A DNA stretch of 64,000 bases from Massilia endophytica (GCF_021165955.1 NZ_CP088952.1:3844001-3908000); one strand, 5' to 3'; shown: positions 7,926-16,395, counted from the first letter of the stretch. Program-made: numbers and translations. Notes: generated by a model not told the origin, from the sequence alone.

Positions 7926-8086
7926 CGATGCACTCCAAAGTCGTTGGCGAGTGCTAATTCTTTCCTGAATGCACACGGATGGAGTTGCGTAACATTAAAG
8001 TGGCCAGGCATCGGGAAGGGGCCACTGCTATATCTTTGTCAGGGATCAGAGAAAGGTGCTGCGCGTTAGCCTGGCGTACAAAAGAG

Positions 8087-9001
8087 CTATTCAGGCTTGC
8101 GCCTACCGGTCAGGAAGTCGACAAAGGTTCGTACGCGCAGCGAGAGATGGCGCGCATGCGGATACAGGAGGAAGAAGGGCCGCGATGTGCCGCCCAGCGC
8201 AGGCAGCAGTTCCACGAGCGTACCGCGCGCCAGGTCTTCCTCCACGATGAAGCGGTAGGTCTGCACCATGCCGGCGCCGCTGCGCGCGAGGGTGGCCAGG
8301 CCAAGATAGTCCTCCGAAACCGTATAGCTGCCCGAGGTGTAGACCTCGATGACGGCGCCCTTGTCCATCAGCAGCCAGGGAATCTTGCGGCCCGTGCTGG
8401 GCAGCTCGAACTGGAGGCAGTCATGCTTCTCCAGATCGGCCAGCGTTTTCGGCTTCCCCGCGCGCTTCAGATAGGACGGCGAAGCCACCATCACCAGTTC
8501 CGCCTCCTCCAGCTTGCGCGCCACCAGGCTCGAATCGGAAGGGTCGCGGCCGCGTATCGCCAGGTCATAGCCTTCACCAGCAAAGTCGATATTGCGGTTG
8601 CTGACGTGGACTTCCACCTGCACGTCCGGATAGAGCTTGCGGAACTGCGGCAGAAGCGGCAGCAGCCGGGAATGCGCATAAGGCGTGGGAGCGCTGATGC
8701 GCAGCAGGCCTGAGGGCGCCGTCTGCCCTCCCGTGACTTCGCGCTCGGCTTCGACCAGCTGTGCGAGCGCTTCCCGGCATTGGGCGAAGTAGGCCGCGCC
8801 GCTGTCGGTGAGGCGTATCTGCCGCGTGGTGCGCACGAAGAGCCGCACGCCCAGCCTTTCCTCCAGCCGCGACACGGAACGGCTCACGGCCGCAGGCGTC
8901 ACGCCCGCCACCGCGGCGGCCGCGGTGAAGCTGGCCAGCTCCGCCGCCAGCACGAAGAGCTCGATGCTTCCCAATTGCAGATCGTCGAAATGCCGCTTCA
9001 T
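8087..9001 (-). CDS. LysR-family transcriptional regulator
   Basis: 304 aa. N-terminal winged HTH (about residues 10-68: FVLAAELASFTAAAAVAGVT, AAVSRSVSRLEERLGVRLFV, RTTRQIRLTDSG) followed by the periplasmic-binding-like effector domain (SGLLRISAPTPYAHSRLLP, YDLAIRGRDPSDSSLVARKL), of the CrgA/PA-type subgroup common in proteobacteria. It is divergent from an SDR gene across 104 bases, the usual layout for a LysR regulator and its target. The effector is unknown; a quinone, aldehyde or electrophile signal would fit the neighbouring SDR and tautomerase, but that is only inference. Confidence 0.93.
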   Translation of the reverse strand: MKRHFDDLQLGSIELFVLAAELASFTAAAAVAGVTPAAVSRSVSRLEERLGVRLFVRTTRQIRLTDSGAAYFAQCREALAQLVEAEREVTGGQTAPSGLLRISAPTPYAHSRLLPLLPQFRKLYPDVQVEVHVSNRNIDFAGEGYDLAIRGRDPSDSSLVARKLEEAELVMVASPSYLKRAGKPKTLADLEKHDCLQFELPSTGRKIPWLLMDKGAVIEVYTSGSYTVSEDYLGLATLARSGAGMVQTYRFIVEEDLARGTLVELLPALGGTSRPFFLLYPHARHLSLRVRTFVDFLTGRRKPE

Positions 9002-9105
9002 TCGTTACACCATGTATCAAGTGAATTGCGAAAAACCGGATTTATCGACTTCCGGCGCATCAGTATAGTCCATCCATCGCAAGCAACCTTAGGAAGGATC
9101 TGAAA

Positions 9106-9846
9106 ATGAGCACGAACAAAACCGTCATCGTCACCGGCGCATCCAGCGGCCTCGGTTTCACTATCGCGAAAAGCTATCTGGCACGCGGCTACAATGTGGT
9201 GGGCAATGCGCGCACCATGGACCGCCTGCTGGCGGCGGCGGACAAGCTGGGAAATCCGGCCAACTTCCTGCCCGTGGCGGGCGACATCGCGCTGCCCGCC
9301 ACGGCAAAGGCCCTCTTCGAACAGGCCATCGCCCGCTTCGGCAAGGTGGACATCCTGGTGAACAACGCGGGCATCTTCATCGCCAAGCCGACCGTCGATT
9401 ACAGCGAGGACGAACTGGAAGCCATCGTGGCCACCAACCTCAAAGGCTTCTTCTATCCCTCGCAGCAGGCAGCAGCGCACATGGCGGCCAACAAGTCCGG
9501 CCATATCGTGACCATTACCGCGAGCCTGGGTTCGCAGCCGACCGTGAGGGTCCCCACCCTGCTGCCTTCGCTGATCAAGGGCGGCCTGAACCAGGCAACG
9601 CGCGCGCTGGCGGTGGAACTGGCGGCATCGAACGTGAAGGTGAACGCGGTGGCGCCCGGCATCATCGACACGCCTTTGCACAGCACGGACGAAGGCACGC
9701 AGAACTTCCTGCGCGGCCTGAGCCCCATGGGCGTCATGGGCAAGGCGCAGGATGTGGCGGACGCCGTGCTTTACCTGACCGAGTCGGAATTCACGACGGG
9801 CGCGATCCTGCCGGTGGACGGCGGCGCGGCTGCGGGCAGCCTGTAA
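9106..9846 (+). CDS. SDR-family protein lacking the canonical catalytic Tyr
   Basis: 246 aa classical SDR. Visible: TGASSGLG (residues 10-17) for NAD(P), NNAG (86-89), the active-site Ser strand TITAS (S140), K158 and the C-terminal motif NAVAPGIIDTP, and TTGAILPVDGGAAAG. The canonical Tyr of YxxxK, expected at residue 154, is Pro (LLPSLIKGG), so catalysis by the usual Ser-Tyr-Lys triad is not possible as read. It may be a regulatory or binding member, or use another general acid. Start ATG 9106 follows GGAAGGATC. It is divergent from a LysR regulator and 11 bases upstream of a tautomerase gene, so these two likely form one operon. Confidence 0.9.
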   Translation: MSTNKTVIVTGASSGLGFTIAKSYLARGYNVVGNARTMDRLLAAADKLGNPANFLPVAGDIALPATAKALFEQAIARFGKVDILVNNAGIFIAKPTVDYSEDELEAIVATNLKGFFYPSQQAAAHMAANKSGHIVTITASLGSQPTVRVPTLLPSLIKGGLNQATRALAVELAASNVKVNAVAPGIIDTPLHSTDEGTQNFLRGLSPMGVMGKAQDVADAVLYLTESEFTTGAILPVDGGAAAGSL

Positions 9847-9857
9847 GGAGAAACGCC

Positions 9858-10067
9858 ATGCCCTACGTGAATATCAAGGTGACGAACGAAGGCGTCACGC
9901 CACGGCAGAAGCTGGAACTGATCGAAGGCGCCACCGACCTTCTGAGCCGCGTGCTCGGGAAGGACCCGGCCACGACTTTCGTCATCATCGACGAGGTGGA
10001 GACGGACAACTGGGGGCTGAACCGGGAGAACATCACCACGCGCCGCCAGCGCGAGGCGGCAGGCTAG
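9858..10067 (+). CDS. 4-oxalocrotonate tautomerase family protein
   Basis: 69 aa. It starts MPYVNIKVTNEGVTPRQK; after Met removal Pro1 is the catalytic base of the tautomerase superfamily. Length matches the 4-OT/DmpI/YwhB group (60-75 aa), which form hexamers and tautomerise 2-hydroxymuconate or related enols. RBS AAGGAG precedes ATG 9858. It lies directly after the SDR gene. The substrate cannot be told from sequence. Confidence 0.88.
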   Translation: MPYVNIKVTNEGVTPRQKLELIEGATDLLSRVLGKDPATTFVIIDEVETDNWGLNRENITTRRQREAAG

Positions 10068-10070
10068 CGT

Positions 10071-10241
10071 TTAAAGGCCGCAGACGCTGTGAATGTTGGT
10101 GATGGAGACTCCGCTGGCAACGGCGCGGCCGACGCAGGTAAGCTTGTGCCAGCCGTCCTCCGAGAGGAGGATGGCGCCTGCGGCCAGCACCACCACAACG
10201 GCGATGACGATGGCCGCGCCCTTGAGCAGATCCTTGTTCAT
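10071..10241 (-). CDS. Small single-span membrane protein (hypothetical)
   Basis: A 56-codon frame from ATG 10241 to TAA at 10071. It reads MNKDLLKGAAIVIAVVVVLA then AGAILLSEDGWHKLTCVG, and ends ITNIHSVCGL. Positively charged N-terminus, one hydrophobic span (about residues 8-26), then a short tail with two Cys (in LTCVG and SVCGL) that could form a disulfide in the periplasm. No family is recognised. The Shine-Dalgarno is weak (CCGGACC). It lies between the tautomerase stop (4-base gap, convergent) and the DUF3224 gene on the same strand, so it may be the last gene of the 11240-10071 unit. Confidence 0.5.
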   Translation of the reverse strand: MNKDLLKGAAIVIAVVVVLAAGAILLSEDGWHKLTCVGRAVASGVSITNIHSVCGL

Positions 10242-10276
10242 GGTCCGGAACGCGAAAAAGGCGGCATTGTAGCCGA

Positions 10277-10675
10277 TCAGGCTCCGCCCAGCGTGTAGTC
10301 GAAATCGTAGAAATGCTTGCCGCCGTCCCTGCGGATATCGATCTTGCCGGAGAGGCCTTCCAGCTCGCCCGTGCCCGAATCGGGCACCACGATGATGCGC
10401 AGGCCGTCGTAGGGGCCGCCCATGACGCCGCCGTGCTGCAGAGCGAAGCTGCCCTTGCGCCCTTCCAGCACGCCTTCCACCACCTCCATGGCCACGTAGG
10501 CGGCGGCGGTGGGCACGCTGCTGCGGTAGGCGAGGAACTCGCCCTTGCCCACGGCGTCCAGCGGACCGGTATAGCGCTTGTCGAGGGTCATGCGGCCGAT
10601 GCCGCTGTTTTCCGTGAGGGCGGCCAGAGGCTCGGCCGCCATCTTCACCTCGAATTCGCCGCTGATGAGAGGCAT
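10277..10675 (-). CDS. DUF3224 domain-containing protein
   Basis: 132 aa from ATG 10675 (AAGGAG 9 bases upstream); an upstream in-frame extension has no good start. The sequence is an all-beta small domain of the DUF3224 type: GEFEVKMAAEPLA, GIGRMTLDKRYTGPLDAVGK, AYVAMEVVEGVLEGRKGSFA, LQHGGVMGG, IIVVPDSGTGELEGLSGKI and FDYTLGGA. These are predicted lipocalin/AllB-like barrels of unknown function, commonly single-gene additions in proteobacteria. It is 16 bases downstream of the DUF1697 gene and probably cotranscribed. Confidence 0.85.
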   Translation of the reverse strand: MPLISGEFEVKMAAEPLAALTENSGIGRMTLDKRYTGPLDAVGKGEFLAYRSSVPTAAAYVAMEVVEGVLEGRKGSFALQHGGVMGGPYDGLRIIVVPDSGTGELEGLSGKIDIRRDGGKHFYDFDYTLGGA

Positions 10676-10691
10676 CCTGTTCTCCTTGTTC

Positions 10692-11240
10692 TTATCCAGG
10701 CTCACGCGCCAATGCGTGCAGCTTGGTGATGGTACTCCAGTTGCGGGTGGTGACGGCATCGCCCAGCACGGAACCCACGGCCGCCGCCGTGCGGCTGGCC
10801 AGCACGCCGTCCGCGCACCAGAGATAGGCCGCCCAGCGGCCCAGCGCGAAAGCCTCCGGCTTCCATTCCTGGTGGGCCAGCGCTTCGAGCTTGCTGCGGT
10901 CGGCCGGATTGCTCAGCACCGCCACCATCAGGCGCGAGGGATCGTCGGCCACCCCGCGCAGGGAATTGTCCTGCACCACCTCATCCAGCTGGGCCGCATC
11001 GAGCACGATCACGCGCGCGGCCACGCCCAGCTTCAGCACCATGGCTTCCTCGATGCGCGTGCCCGACTGCGCGGCCTGGCGCGCGCTGCAGTCGAACACC
11101 ACGTTGCCGCTGTTGAGCAGGGTGCGCACGCCGGTGAAGCCCAGATCGCCCAGCAGCTTGCGCAAGTCGGCCATGGCGACGCGTTTGGCGCGGCCCACGT
11201 TGATGCCGCGCAGCAGGGCAATCTGCCGCTTTACACTCAT
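10692..11240 (-). CDS. DUF1697 domain-containing protein
   Basis: 182 aa. Starts MSVKRQIALLRGINVGRAKR and contains LRKLLGDLGFTGVRTLLNSG, NVVFD and NWSTITKLHALA, the DUF1697 signature. The family is widespread with unknown function; it is annotated as uncharacterised in most genomes. ATG 11240 is preceded by GGAGGAAATG. It is the first gene of a short minus-strand unit with the DUF3224 gene. Confidence 0.88.
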   Translation of the reverse strand: MSVKRQIALLRGINVGRAKRVAMADLRKLLGDLGFTGVRTLLNSGNVVFDCSARQAAQSGTRIEEAMVLKLGVAARVIVLDAAQLDEVVQDNSLRGVADDPSRLMVAVLSNPADRSKLEALAHQEWKPEAFALGRWAAYLWCADGVLASRTAAAVGSVLGDAVTTRNWSTITKLHALAREPG

Positions 11241-11307
11241 CGTTTCATTTCCTCCATGCCCGTAAAGTATGCGTCAGGCGCGCCAAAGCAAGCGCCCGGC
11301 AGGGCCT

Positions 11308-12891
11308 TCAGGCGTGCAGCCGGGTGTCCGCCTGCGGCACTTCCGGCTCCTCGCCGGGCGTGATGCGGGGAATGCGCAGCACGAAGCTGGCGCCGTGTCC
11401 CAGCACGCTGCTGACCGTGATCGAGCCCCCGAACTGCTTGGCGATCAGGTTGTAGACGATGTTCAGGCCCAGGCCCGTGCCGCCCTGCCCGCGCCGGGTG
11501 GTCACGAAGGGGTCGAAGACCTTGTCGATCATGTCCGGCGGGATGCCCTTGCCGTTGTCCACCACCTGCATCTCCACCCATTCGCCGTCCGAGAGCACAT
11601 TGATGGCGATGCGCCCCGCGCAGTCCGGGTCGAAGGCGTGGTCCACGCAGTTCAGGGTGAGGTTGGTGATGACCTGGGCCAGGGCGCCGGGGTAGCTGTC
11701 GAGCATGATGTCCGGCGGGCAGTTGATGTCGACCACGATAAGGGTCTTCTTCAGCTTTGGCTGCAGGCTGGAGACGACTTCCTCAATATATTCGCGCAGC
11801 TCGAAACGGCGGCGCGCCTCGCTTACCTGGTCCACGGCGATCTGCTTGAAGCTGTGGATCAGGTGGGCCGCGCGGTAGGCATTGTTCATGATGAGGCGCG
11901 CGCTTTCGCCCGCCGTGGCAATGTACTTGAGGATTTCGGACTTCTTCACCGTGCCGCTGGTGACGGTCTTGTGTATCTCCTCCGTGGCCTCGGCCAGCAC
12001 CGAGGCGCTGGTGAGCGCAATGCCCACCGGCGTATTGATCTCGTGCGCCACGCCCGCCACCAGGCCGCCCAGGGAGGCCAGGCGCTCGGCCTGCAGCAGG
12101 GACTCCTGCGTTTCGCGCAGATTGTCCAGGGCCTGGGCCGTTTCCTCGGCCGAGCGGCGCGCCGCGTCCTCGGCCTGGCGCGCGCGGCCCAGCACAGCCT
12201 TCACGCGGCGCTGGATGGCGTTGAAGCCGCGGATCACGTCGCCCAGTTCGTCCTTGCGCTTTTCCGGCAGCTCCACCACCTCGTCGCTGCCGCGCGTGGC
12301 CATTTCGAACAGGCCGTCGCGCAGCTTGCGGATGGGATCGAACACGATGCGCAGGCTGAAGGCCAGGGCCACCACCAGGATCAGGTCGAGCAGCAGCACC
12401 TCCACCACCTTGCGCCGGATCTCGGCGGCGAGGGTGGCCTCGATCTGGTCGCGGCTGAAATTGACGACGACGCGGCCCACGATCACGGGCCGCAGGCTGC
12501 CCGTGGCCGAACCGGCGTCGCGGTAGCCCAGGTCGGCCACCACGGGCGTGCCGCCCACGGCGTCGTCGCCGCCCACATTGGCCACGGTGCCATCCGGGCG
12601 GCGCTGCTTGCCGGTGAAGAGGCCGACGGAAGTGTCGTAGACGCGGATGGCCACCAGCTCGGGCGGCAGCATCTCGGCGGTGACGATATTGTCCACCTTG
12701 GCCTTGTCCAGGTCCCAGAGGGCGGAAGGCAGACTGGTCTGCAGGCGCGTGAGCACGCCGTCGCGCAGGCGCTGGTTGTTCACCTCCAGCTCATGCTGCA
12801 GGCCATATTGCGCATACGTGCCGGAGATGCCGAGCACCACGGTCACGATCACCACGAACAGGCAAGTCAGCCGCGCCTGAATCCCGAACAT
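11308..12891 (-). CDS. Membrane sensor histidine kinase (orphan)
   Basis: 527 aa. TM1 at residues 8-25 (LTCLFVVIVTVVLGISGTYA), a ~145-residue periplasmic sensor region, TM2 near 165-185 (EVLLLDLILVVALAFSLRIV), HAMP-like linker, a coiled coil (about 235-265), the H-box GVAHEINTPVG with phospho-acceptor H283, then the ATPase domain: N-box NLTLNCVDHAFD, G1 VDNGKGIPPD, F box FDPFVTTRRGQGGTGLGLN and G2. The H-box HEINTPVG type is common in kinases of unknown signal. No response regulator gene is adjacent on this strand, so the partner lies elsewhere. It reads away from the HDOD pair across a 158-base divergent region. Confidence 0.92.
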   Translation of the reverse strand: MFGIQARLTCLFVVIVTVVLGISGTYAQYGLQHELEVNNQRLRDGVLTRLQTSLPSALWDLDKAKVDNIVTAEMLPPELVAIRVYDTSVGLFTGKQRRPDGTVANVGGDDAVGGTPVVADLGYRDAGSATGSLRPVIVGRVVVNFSRDQIEATLAAEIRRKVVEVLLLDLILVVALAFSLRIVFDPIRKLRDGLFEMATRGSDEVVELPEKRKDELGDVIRGFNAIQRRVKAVLGRARQAEDAARRSAEETAQALDNLRETQESLLQAERLASLGGLVAGVAHEINTPVGIALTSASVLAEATEEIHKTVTSGTVKKSEILKYIATAGESARLIMNNAYRAAHLIHSFKQIAVDQVSEARRRFELREYIEEVVSSLQPKLKKTLIVVDINCPPDIMLDSYPGALAQVITNLTLNCVDHAFDPDCAGRIAINVLSDGEWVEMQVVDNGKGIPPDMIDKVFDPFVTTRRGQGGTGLGLNIVYNLIAKQFGGSITVSSVLGHGASFVLRIPRITPGEEPEVPQADTRLHA

Positions 12892-13049
12892 CCCATGCTC
12901 CTAGCCGCCTGAGTCAGACATTCAATGTAAGTGAAATGGTGCTGATTAGCAAGAATACGGATGGGTAGATCTGCCACAAACTACCTCACTTCCAAATAGC
13001 AACTTTCCGCCTAGCAATGATAAGATGGTCTCCTGAACGGGAGACGAAG

Positions 13050-13385
13050 ATGAGTGCTGCTTTCCGACATTTGCCCCTGTCCGATGTGCAGGCGGGCATG
13101 GTCCTTTCGGCCGACTTGCTTGATTCACAAGGACACATGCTGCTGCCTCAGGGTACGGTCCTGACCGAGACCATGCTCGGCCTCATGCCGCGCCACGGCA
13201 TTGCCAACCTGCCGGTGGAGGCGCCGGCTCTCAGTCCCGAGGAGCAGGCGGCCTTGAACGCCCGCATCCGCGAACGCATTGCCTACCTCTTCCGCCACCT
13301 GTCGCCCGAGCGCGAAGAGGATCACGCCGCCGGGGTGCTGCGTGAAATGGTCTCGATCTACCGCCTGGGACGGGAGGCCGCATGA
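13050..13385 (+). CDS. Small protein preceding an HDOD gene (DUF3391-like N-terminus)
   Basis: 111 aa from ATG 13050 (GGGAGACGA upstream). The first 60 residues (LSDVQAGMVLSADLLDSQGH, MLLPQGTVLTETMLGLMPRH) resemble the short beta-rich module that precedes HD-GYP phosphodiesterase domains; the HD-GYP part itself is absent. The C-terminal half is helical and acidic/basic (PEREEDHAAGVLREMVSIYR). Its stop overlaps the next ATG (ATGA at 13382-13385), so it is coupled to the HDOD protein and probably works with it. The exact function is unknown. Confidence 0.72.
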   Translation: MSAAFRHLPLSDVQAGMVLSADLLDSQGHMLLPQGTVLTETMLGLMPRHGIANLPVEAPALSPEEQAALNARIRERIAYLFRHLSPEREEDHAAGVLREMVSIYRLGREAA

Positions 13386-14227
13386 ACCCGCAGCTGAGCT
13401 ACGACGACGTGGTACGCACCCTGGAAGACCTGCCCTCCCTGCCTGCGGTGGTGATGGAACTGCTGAACAGCATCGACCAGGACGATGTGGACATTTCCGT
13501 GCTGGCGCGCAAGGTCTCGCACGACACGGCCCTGACGGCGAAAACGCTGCGCCTGGCCAATTCCTCCGTGTACGGGCTGCAGGTAAAGGTCACCACCATC
13601 CAGCAGGCGATCACCTACCTCGGCTTCCAGAGCACGCGCAATCTCATTACGGCAGCGGCCGTTACCGGCTGCTTCGCCGAGAGCGCCTGCCCGGGCTTCG
13701 ACCACAAGGCCTTCTGGCGCCACTCCATTGCCAGCGCCTGCTGCGCCAAGGTGCTGGCGCGCCACATGCGCTTCAATCAGGATTATGCCTTCACGGCCGC
13801 CCTGCTGCACGATATCGGCCGTCTGGTGCTGGCGGCCTGCTTCCCCCAGCAATACGCGGAGGTGCTGGCCCTGCGCTCATCGCGGGATTGCCAGTTGCTG
13901 GAAGCGGAAAGGGAAGTGCTGGGGGTGGACCACGTGGAGGCAGGCCTGGCGCTGGCGGAGCACTGGAATTTCTCGGACACAATGCGCCTGGCCATCGGCG
14001 GCCACCATGCGCCCGAAGCGCCGGGCGCGGGTTTCCTGGCGACGATTATCCACGTCGCCGATGCGATGGTGCATGCGCTGGACCTGGCCCAGCAGCCGGA
14101 CGACCTGGCGCCGCCGCTGTCCAACGTCGCCTGGCAGGCGCTGCGCCTGGACGAACAATTCTGCATGCAACTGTTCCGCGAGACCGAACTGCAATTCGAA
14201 GAGATCTCGCTGGTGCTGCTGGCCTGA
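13382..14227 (+). CDS. HDOD domain protein
   Basis: 281 aa, almost entirely one HDOD domain (about residues 8-260): LEDLPSLPAVVMELLNSIDQ, LARKVSHDTALTAKTLRLAN, SSVYGLQVKVTTIQQAITYL and AALLHDIGRLVLAACFPQQY with a retained HD pair and GHHAPE. HDOD proteins are HD-superfamily members without the full metal-binding set and act in signalling, often in chemotaxis or c-di-GMP networks. It is translationally coupled to the preceding 111-aa gene. No output domain (GGDEF/EAL) is attached. Confidence 0.9.
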   Translation: MNPQLSYDDVVRTLEDLPSLPAVVMELLNSIDQDDVDISVLARKVSHDTALTAKTLRLANSSVYGLQVKVTTIQQAITYLGFQSTRNLITAAAVTGCFAESACPGFDHKAFWRHSIASACCAKVLARHMRFNQDYAFTAALLHDIGRLVLAACFPQQYAEVLALRSSRDCQLLEAEREVLGVDHVEAGLALAEHWNFSDTMRLAIGGHHAPEAPGAGFLATIIHVADAMVHALDLAQQPDDLAPPLSNVAWQALRLDEQFCMQLFRETELQFEEISLVLLA

Positions 14228-14248
14228 GCGAAGCCCAGGCCCGGCCCG

Positions 14249-14626
14249 TCAGTGGGCGTAGTTGCCGCCGTTGCCGCCTTCCGTTTTTTGCTGCTGAGGC
14301 TGCTGAGCCTGGGAGGCTGCTGCCTGGGCCTGCTTGTCTTCCGGCTTCGGACGGCCTTGCGCGTCGGACAGGCGGTATTTGGTGCGGCGGTCGCCCATCA
14401 GGTCGCGCAGGTCGCGGATGCTCATGCCGGTCACTTCATGCATGCGGATCAGCAGCGAGGCGCCTACCGGCAGGCGGTGGTGGCGGATCTTGCTGATCAC
14501 CGGAGGAGCCACCTCCAGCAGGCGCGACAGGGCAGCGTCGTTTTTCAGCTGCATCTTGCCGAGCAAGATATCCAGCAAATGATTCGGGTTATAGCTTTCT
14601 TGAGAAGCGAGAGCGTGGTGTGCCAT
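14249..14626 (-). CDS. Small helix-turn-helix (Cro/CI-like) protein
   Basis: 125 aa from ATG 14626 (GAGGATC upstream). Residues 15-80 (LLDILLGKMQLKNDAALSRL, LEVAPPVISKIRHHRLPVGA, SLLIRMHEVTGMSIRDLRDL) fit a lambda-repressor-like HTH. The C-terminal 45 residues are low-complexity Gln/Ala/Gly (QAQAAASQAQQPQQQ), likely disordered. Homologues of this size recur in Burkholderiales as single genes of unknown target (from memory). It is convergent with the HDOD gene, 21 bases apart, and has a long AT-rich upstream region. Confidence 0.75.
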   Translation of the reverse strand: MAHHALASQESYNPNHLLDILLGKMQLKNDAALSRLLEVAPPVISKIRHHRLPVGASLLIRMHEVTGMSIRDLRDLMGDRRTKYRLSDAQGRPKPEDKQAQAAASQAQQPQQQKTEGGNGGNYAH

Positions 14627-15045
14627 GATTGATCCTCGTCGATATAGTTGATGTGAAGATGCTGCTCCGAACACTAGGAAAGACTTGTCATTTCCAAATA
14701 AGTTCCGAACGTGTACGCCACTGTGGTGACGCATGGGCCGGCCGCCTTCAGGTCCAACTTATCAATACAGCAACAGTTTAAACCCAAAAAAGCCCGCTCC
14801 GACTTTGCGACTCCATGCAAGGTTGACTAACGTCAAGCATTTGCTGAAATCTTGACAACAATGTTATTTCAACACATGGGGGCGCTGTGTGGCGCACGCA
14901 AGAACTTTTGGGAAATTGTTACAAACGGCAGTTTTTCGTCCAAATAACGTTTATTAACGTTCATTTCCCCGAAGATATGAAAACCTTGCCAAGGGCGGCC
15001 AGCGCCGGCCAGGGATAAGGGGGCCGTTTACGGTAAACTCCCGCA
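14627..15045. promoter_or_regulatory. AT-rich divergent intergenic region with an inverted repeat
   Basis: 419 bases between the HTH gene and miaB, the longest gene-free stretch in the window and clearly more AT-rich than the surroundings. It holds the perfect inverted repeat TTGAC-TAAC-GTCAA at 14823-14836, an A-run (CCCAAAAAAGCC near 14783), a TTGACA near 14854 that could be a -35 element, and AACGTTTATTAACGTT near 14946-14961. No open frame or RNA gene is recognised. Autoregulation of the HTH gene is possible but unproven. Confidence 0.4.
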
Positions 15046-16392
15046 ATGCAGAAAAAAGTATTTATCAAGACCTTCGGCTGCCAGATGAACGAGTACGACT
15101 CGGACAAGATGGCCGATTTGCTCGGCGCCAGCGATGGGCTGGTGCGCACCGAAACGCCCGAAGAAGCGGACGTCATTCTCCTCAACACCTGTTCCGTGCG
15201 CGAAAAGGCGCAGGAAAAAGTGTTCTCCGACCTGGGCGTGTTCCGCAAGCTCAAACAGAACAATCCGGAACTGCTGATCGGCGTGGGCGGCTGCGTGGCC
15301 TCGCAGGAAGGCGAAGCCATCGTCAAGCGCGCGCCGCACGTGGACATGGTGTTCGGCCCGCAGACCCTGCACCGCCTGCCCAGGATGATCGAGCTGCGCC
15401 GCCACAGCGGCAAGCCGCAGGTGGACATCAGCTTCCCCGAGATCGAGAAGTTCGACCACCTGCCGCCGGCGCGCGTGGAAGGCGCTTTTGCCTATGTCTC
15501 CATCATGGAAGGCTGCAGCAAGTACTGCTCCTATTGCGTGGTGCCCTATACACGCGGCGAGGAAGTGTCGCGCCGCTTCGAGGACGTGCTGACCGAAGTG
15601 GCGGGCCTCGCGGCCCAGGGCGTGAAGGAAGTGATGCTGCTCGGGCAGAACGTGAACGCCTTCCGCGGCGCCATGGACGGAGGCCAGGTGGCGGACTTCG
15701 CCATGCTGATCGAATATGTGGCGGCCATTCCCGGCATCGAACGCATCCGCTTCGTCACCAGCCATCCCAAGGAATTCACCCAGCGCCTAATCGACTGCTA
15801 TGCGAAGATCCCGCAGCTGGCGGACCATCTCTACCTGCCCGCGCAGCACGGCTCCGACCGTGTTCTGGGGGCCATGAAGCGCGGCTACACGGCGCTGGAG
15901 TACAAGTCCATCATCCGCAAGGTGCGCGCAGTGCGGCCGAACGTCACCATCGCTTCCGACTTCATCGTCGGCTTCCCCGGCGAGACCGAGGAGGACTTCG
16001 AAGCGATGATGAAGCTGGTGGAGGACGTGGACTTCGACAACAGCTTCAGCTTCATCTTCAGCAAGCGTCCCGGCACCCCGGCCGCGAACCTGGCCGACGA
16101 CACGCCGCACGAAGTGAAGCTGGCGCGCCTGCAGCGCCTGCAGGCCCTCATCGACCGCCAGACGAAACGGCACAGCGAAGCCATGGTGGGCCAGGTGATG
16201 CAGGTGCTGGTGGAAGGCCCGTCGAAGCAAGGCGGCAGCGAACTGCAGGGACGCGCAGGCAATACCCGCACGGTGCTCTTCGATGGTGGCGACGCGGCAG
16301 CCGCCATGCATGGCAAGATGGTAGCCGTGCGCATTACCGAAAGCCTCTCCTACTCCCTGCGCGGCGAGCTGGCCGCGCCCCTGAATGGATAA
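15046..16392 (+). CDS. miaB: tRNA-2-methylthio-N6-dimethylallyladenosine synthase
   Basis: 448 aa, normal length. MiaB inserts a methylthio group at C2 of i6A37 in tRNAs reading UNN codons. Three parts: the UPF0004 domain with Cys ligands of the auxiliary cluster (C12 in KTFGCQMNEYDSD, one in NTCSVREKA, one in GVGGCVASQEG), the radical SAM core with C157-x3-C161-x2-C164 (GCSKYCSYCVVPYTRG), and a C-terminal TRAM domain (about 380-445: VGQVMQVLVEGPSKQ, GRAGNTRTVLFDG). It heads the conserved cluster with phoH, ybeY, corC and lnt; the phoH start is 3 bases after its stop. Confidence 0.98.
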   Translation: MQKKVFIKTFGCQMNEYDSDKMADLLGASDGLVRTETPEEADVILLNTCSVREKAQEKVFSDLGVFRKLKQNNPELLIGVGGCVASQEGEAIVKRAPHVDMVFGPQTLHRLPRMIELRRHSGKPQVDISFPEIEKFDHLPPARVEGAFAYVSIMEGCSKYCSYCVVPYTRGEEVSRRFEDVLTEVAGLAAQGVKEVMLLGQNVNAFRGAMDGGQVADFAMLIEYVAAIPGIERIRFVTSHPKEFTQRLIDCYAKIPQLADHLYLPAQHGSDRVLGAMKRGYTALEYKSIIRKVRAVRPNVTIASDFIVGFPGETEEDFEAMMKLVEDVDFDNSFSFIFSKRPGTPAANLADDTPHEVKLARLQRLQALIDRQTKRHSEAMVGQVMQVLVEGPSKQGGSELQGRAGNTRTVLFDGGDAAAAMHGKMVAVRITESLSYSLRGELAAPLNG

Positions 16393-16395
16393 GCG

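Noticed and set aside
5181..8086. Genomic island boundary or prophage remnant
   Set aside because: Lower GC is limited to the hcp cassette; no integrase, tRNA gene, phage structural gene or direct repeat was seen.
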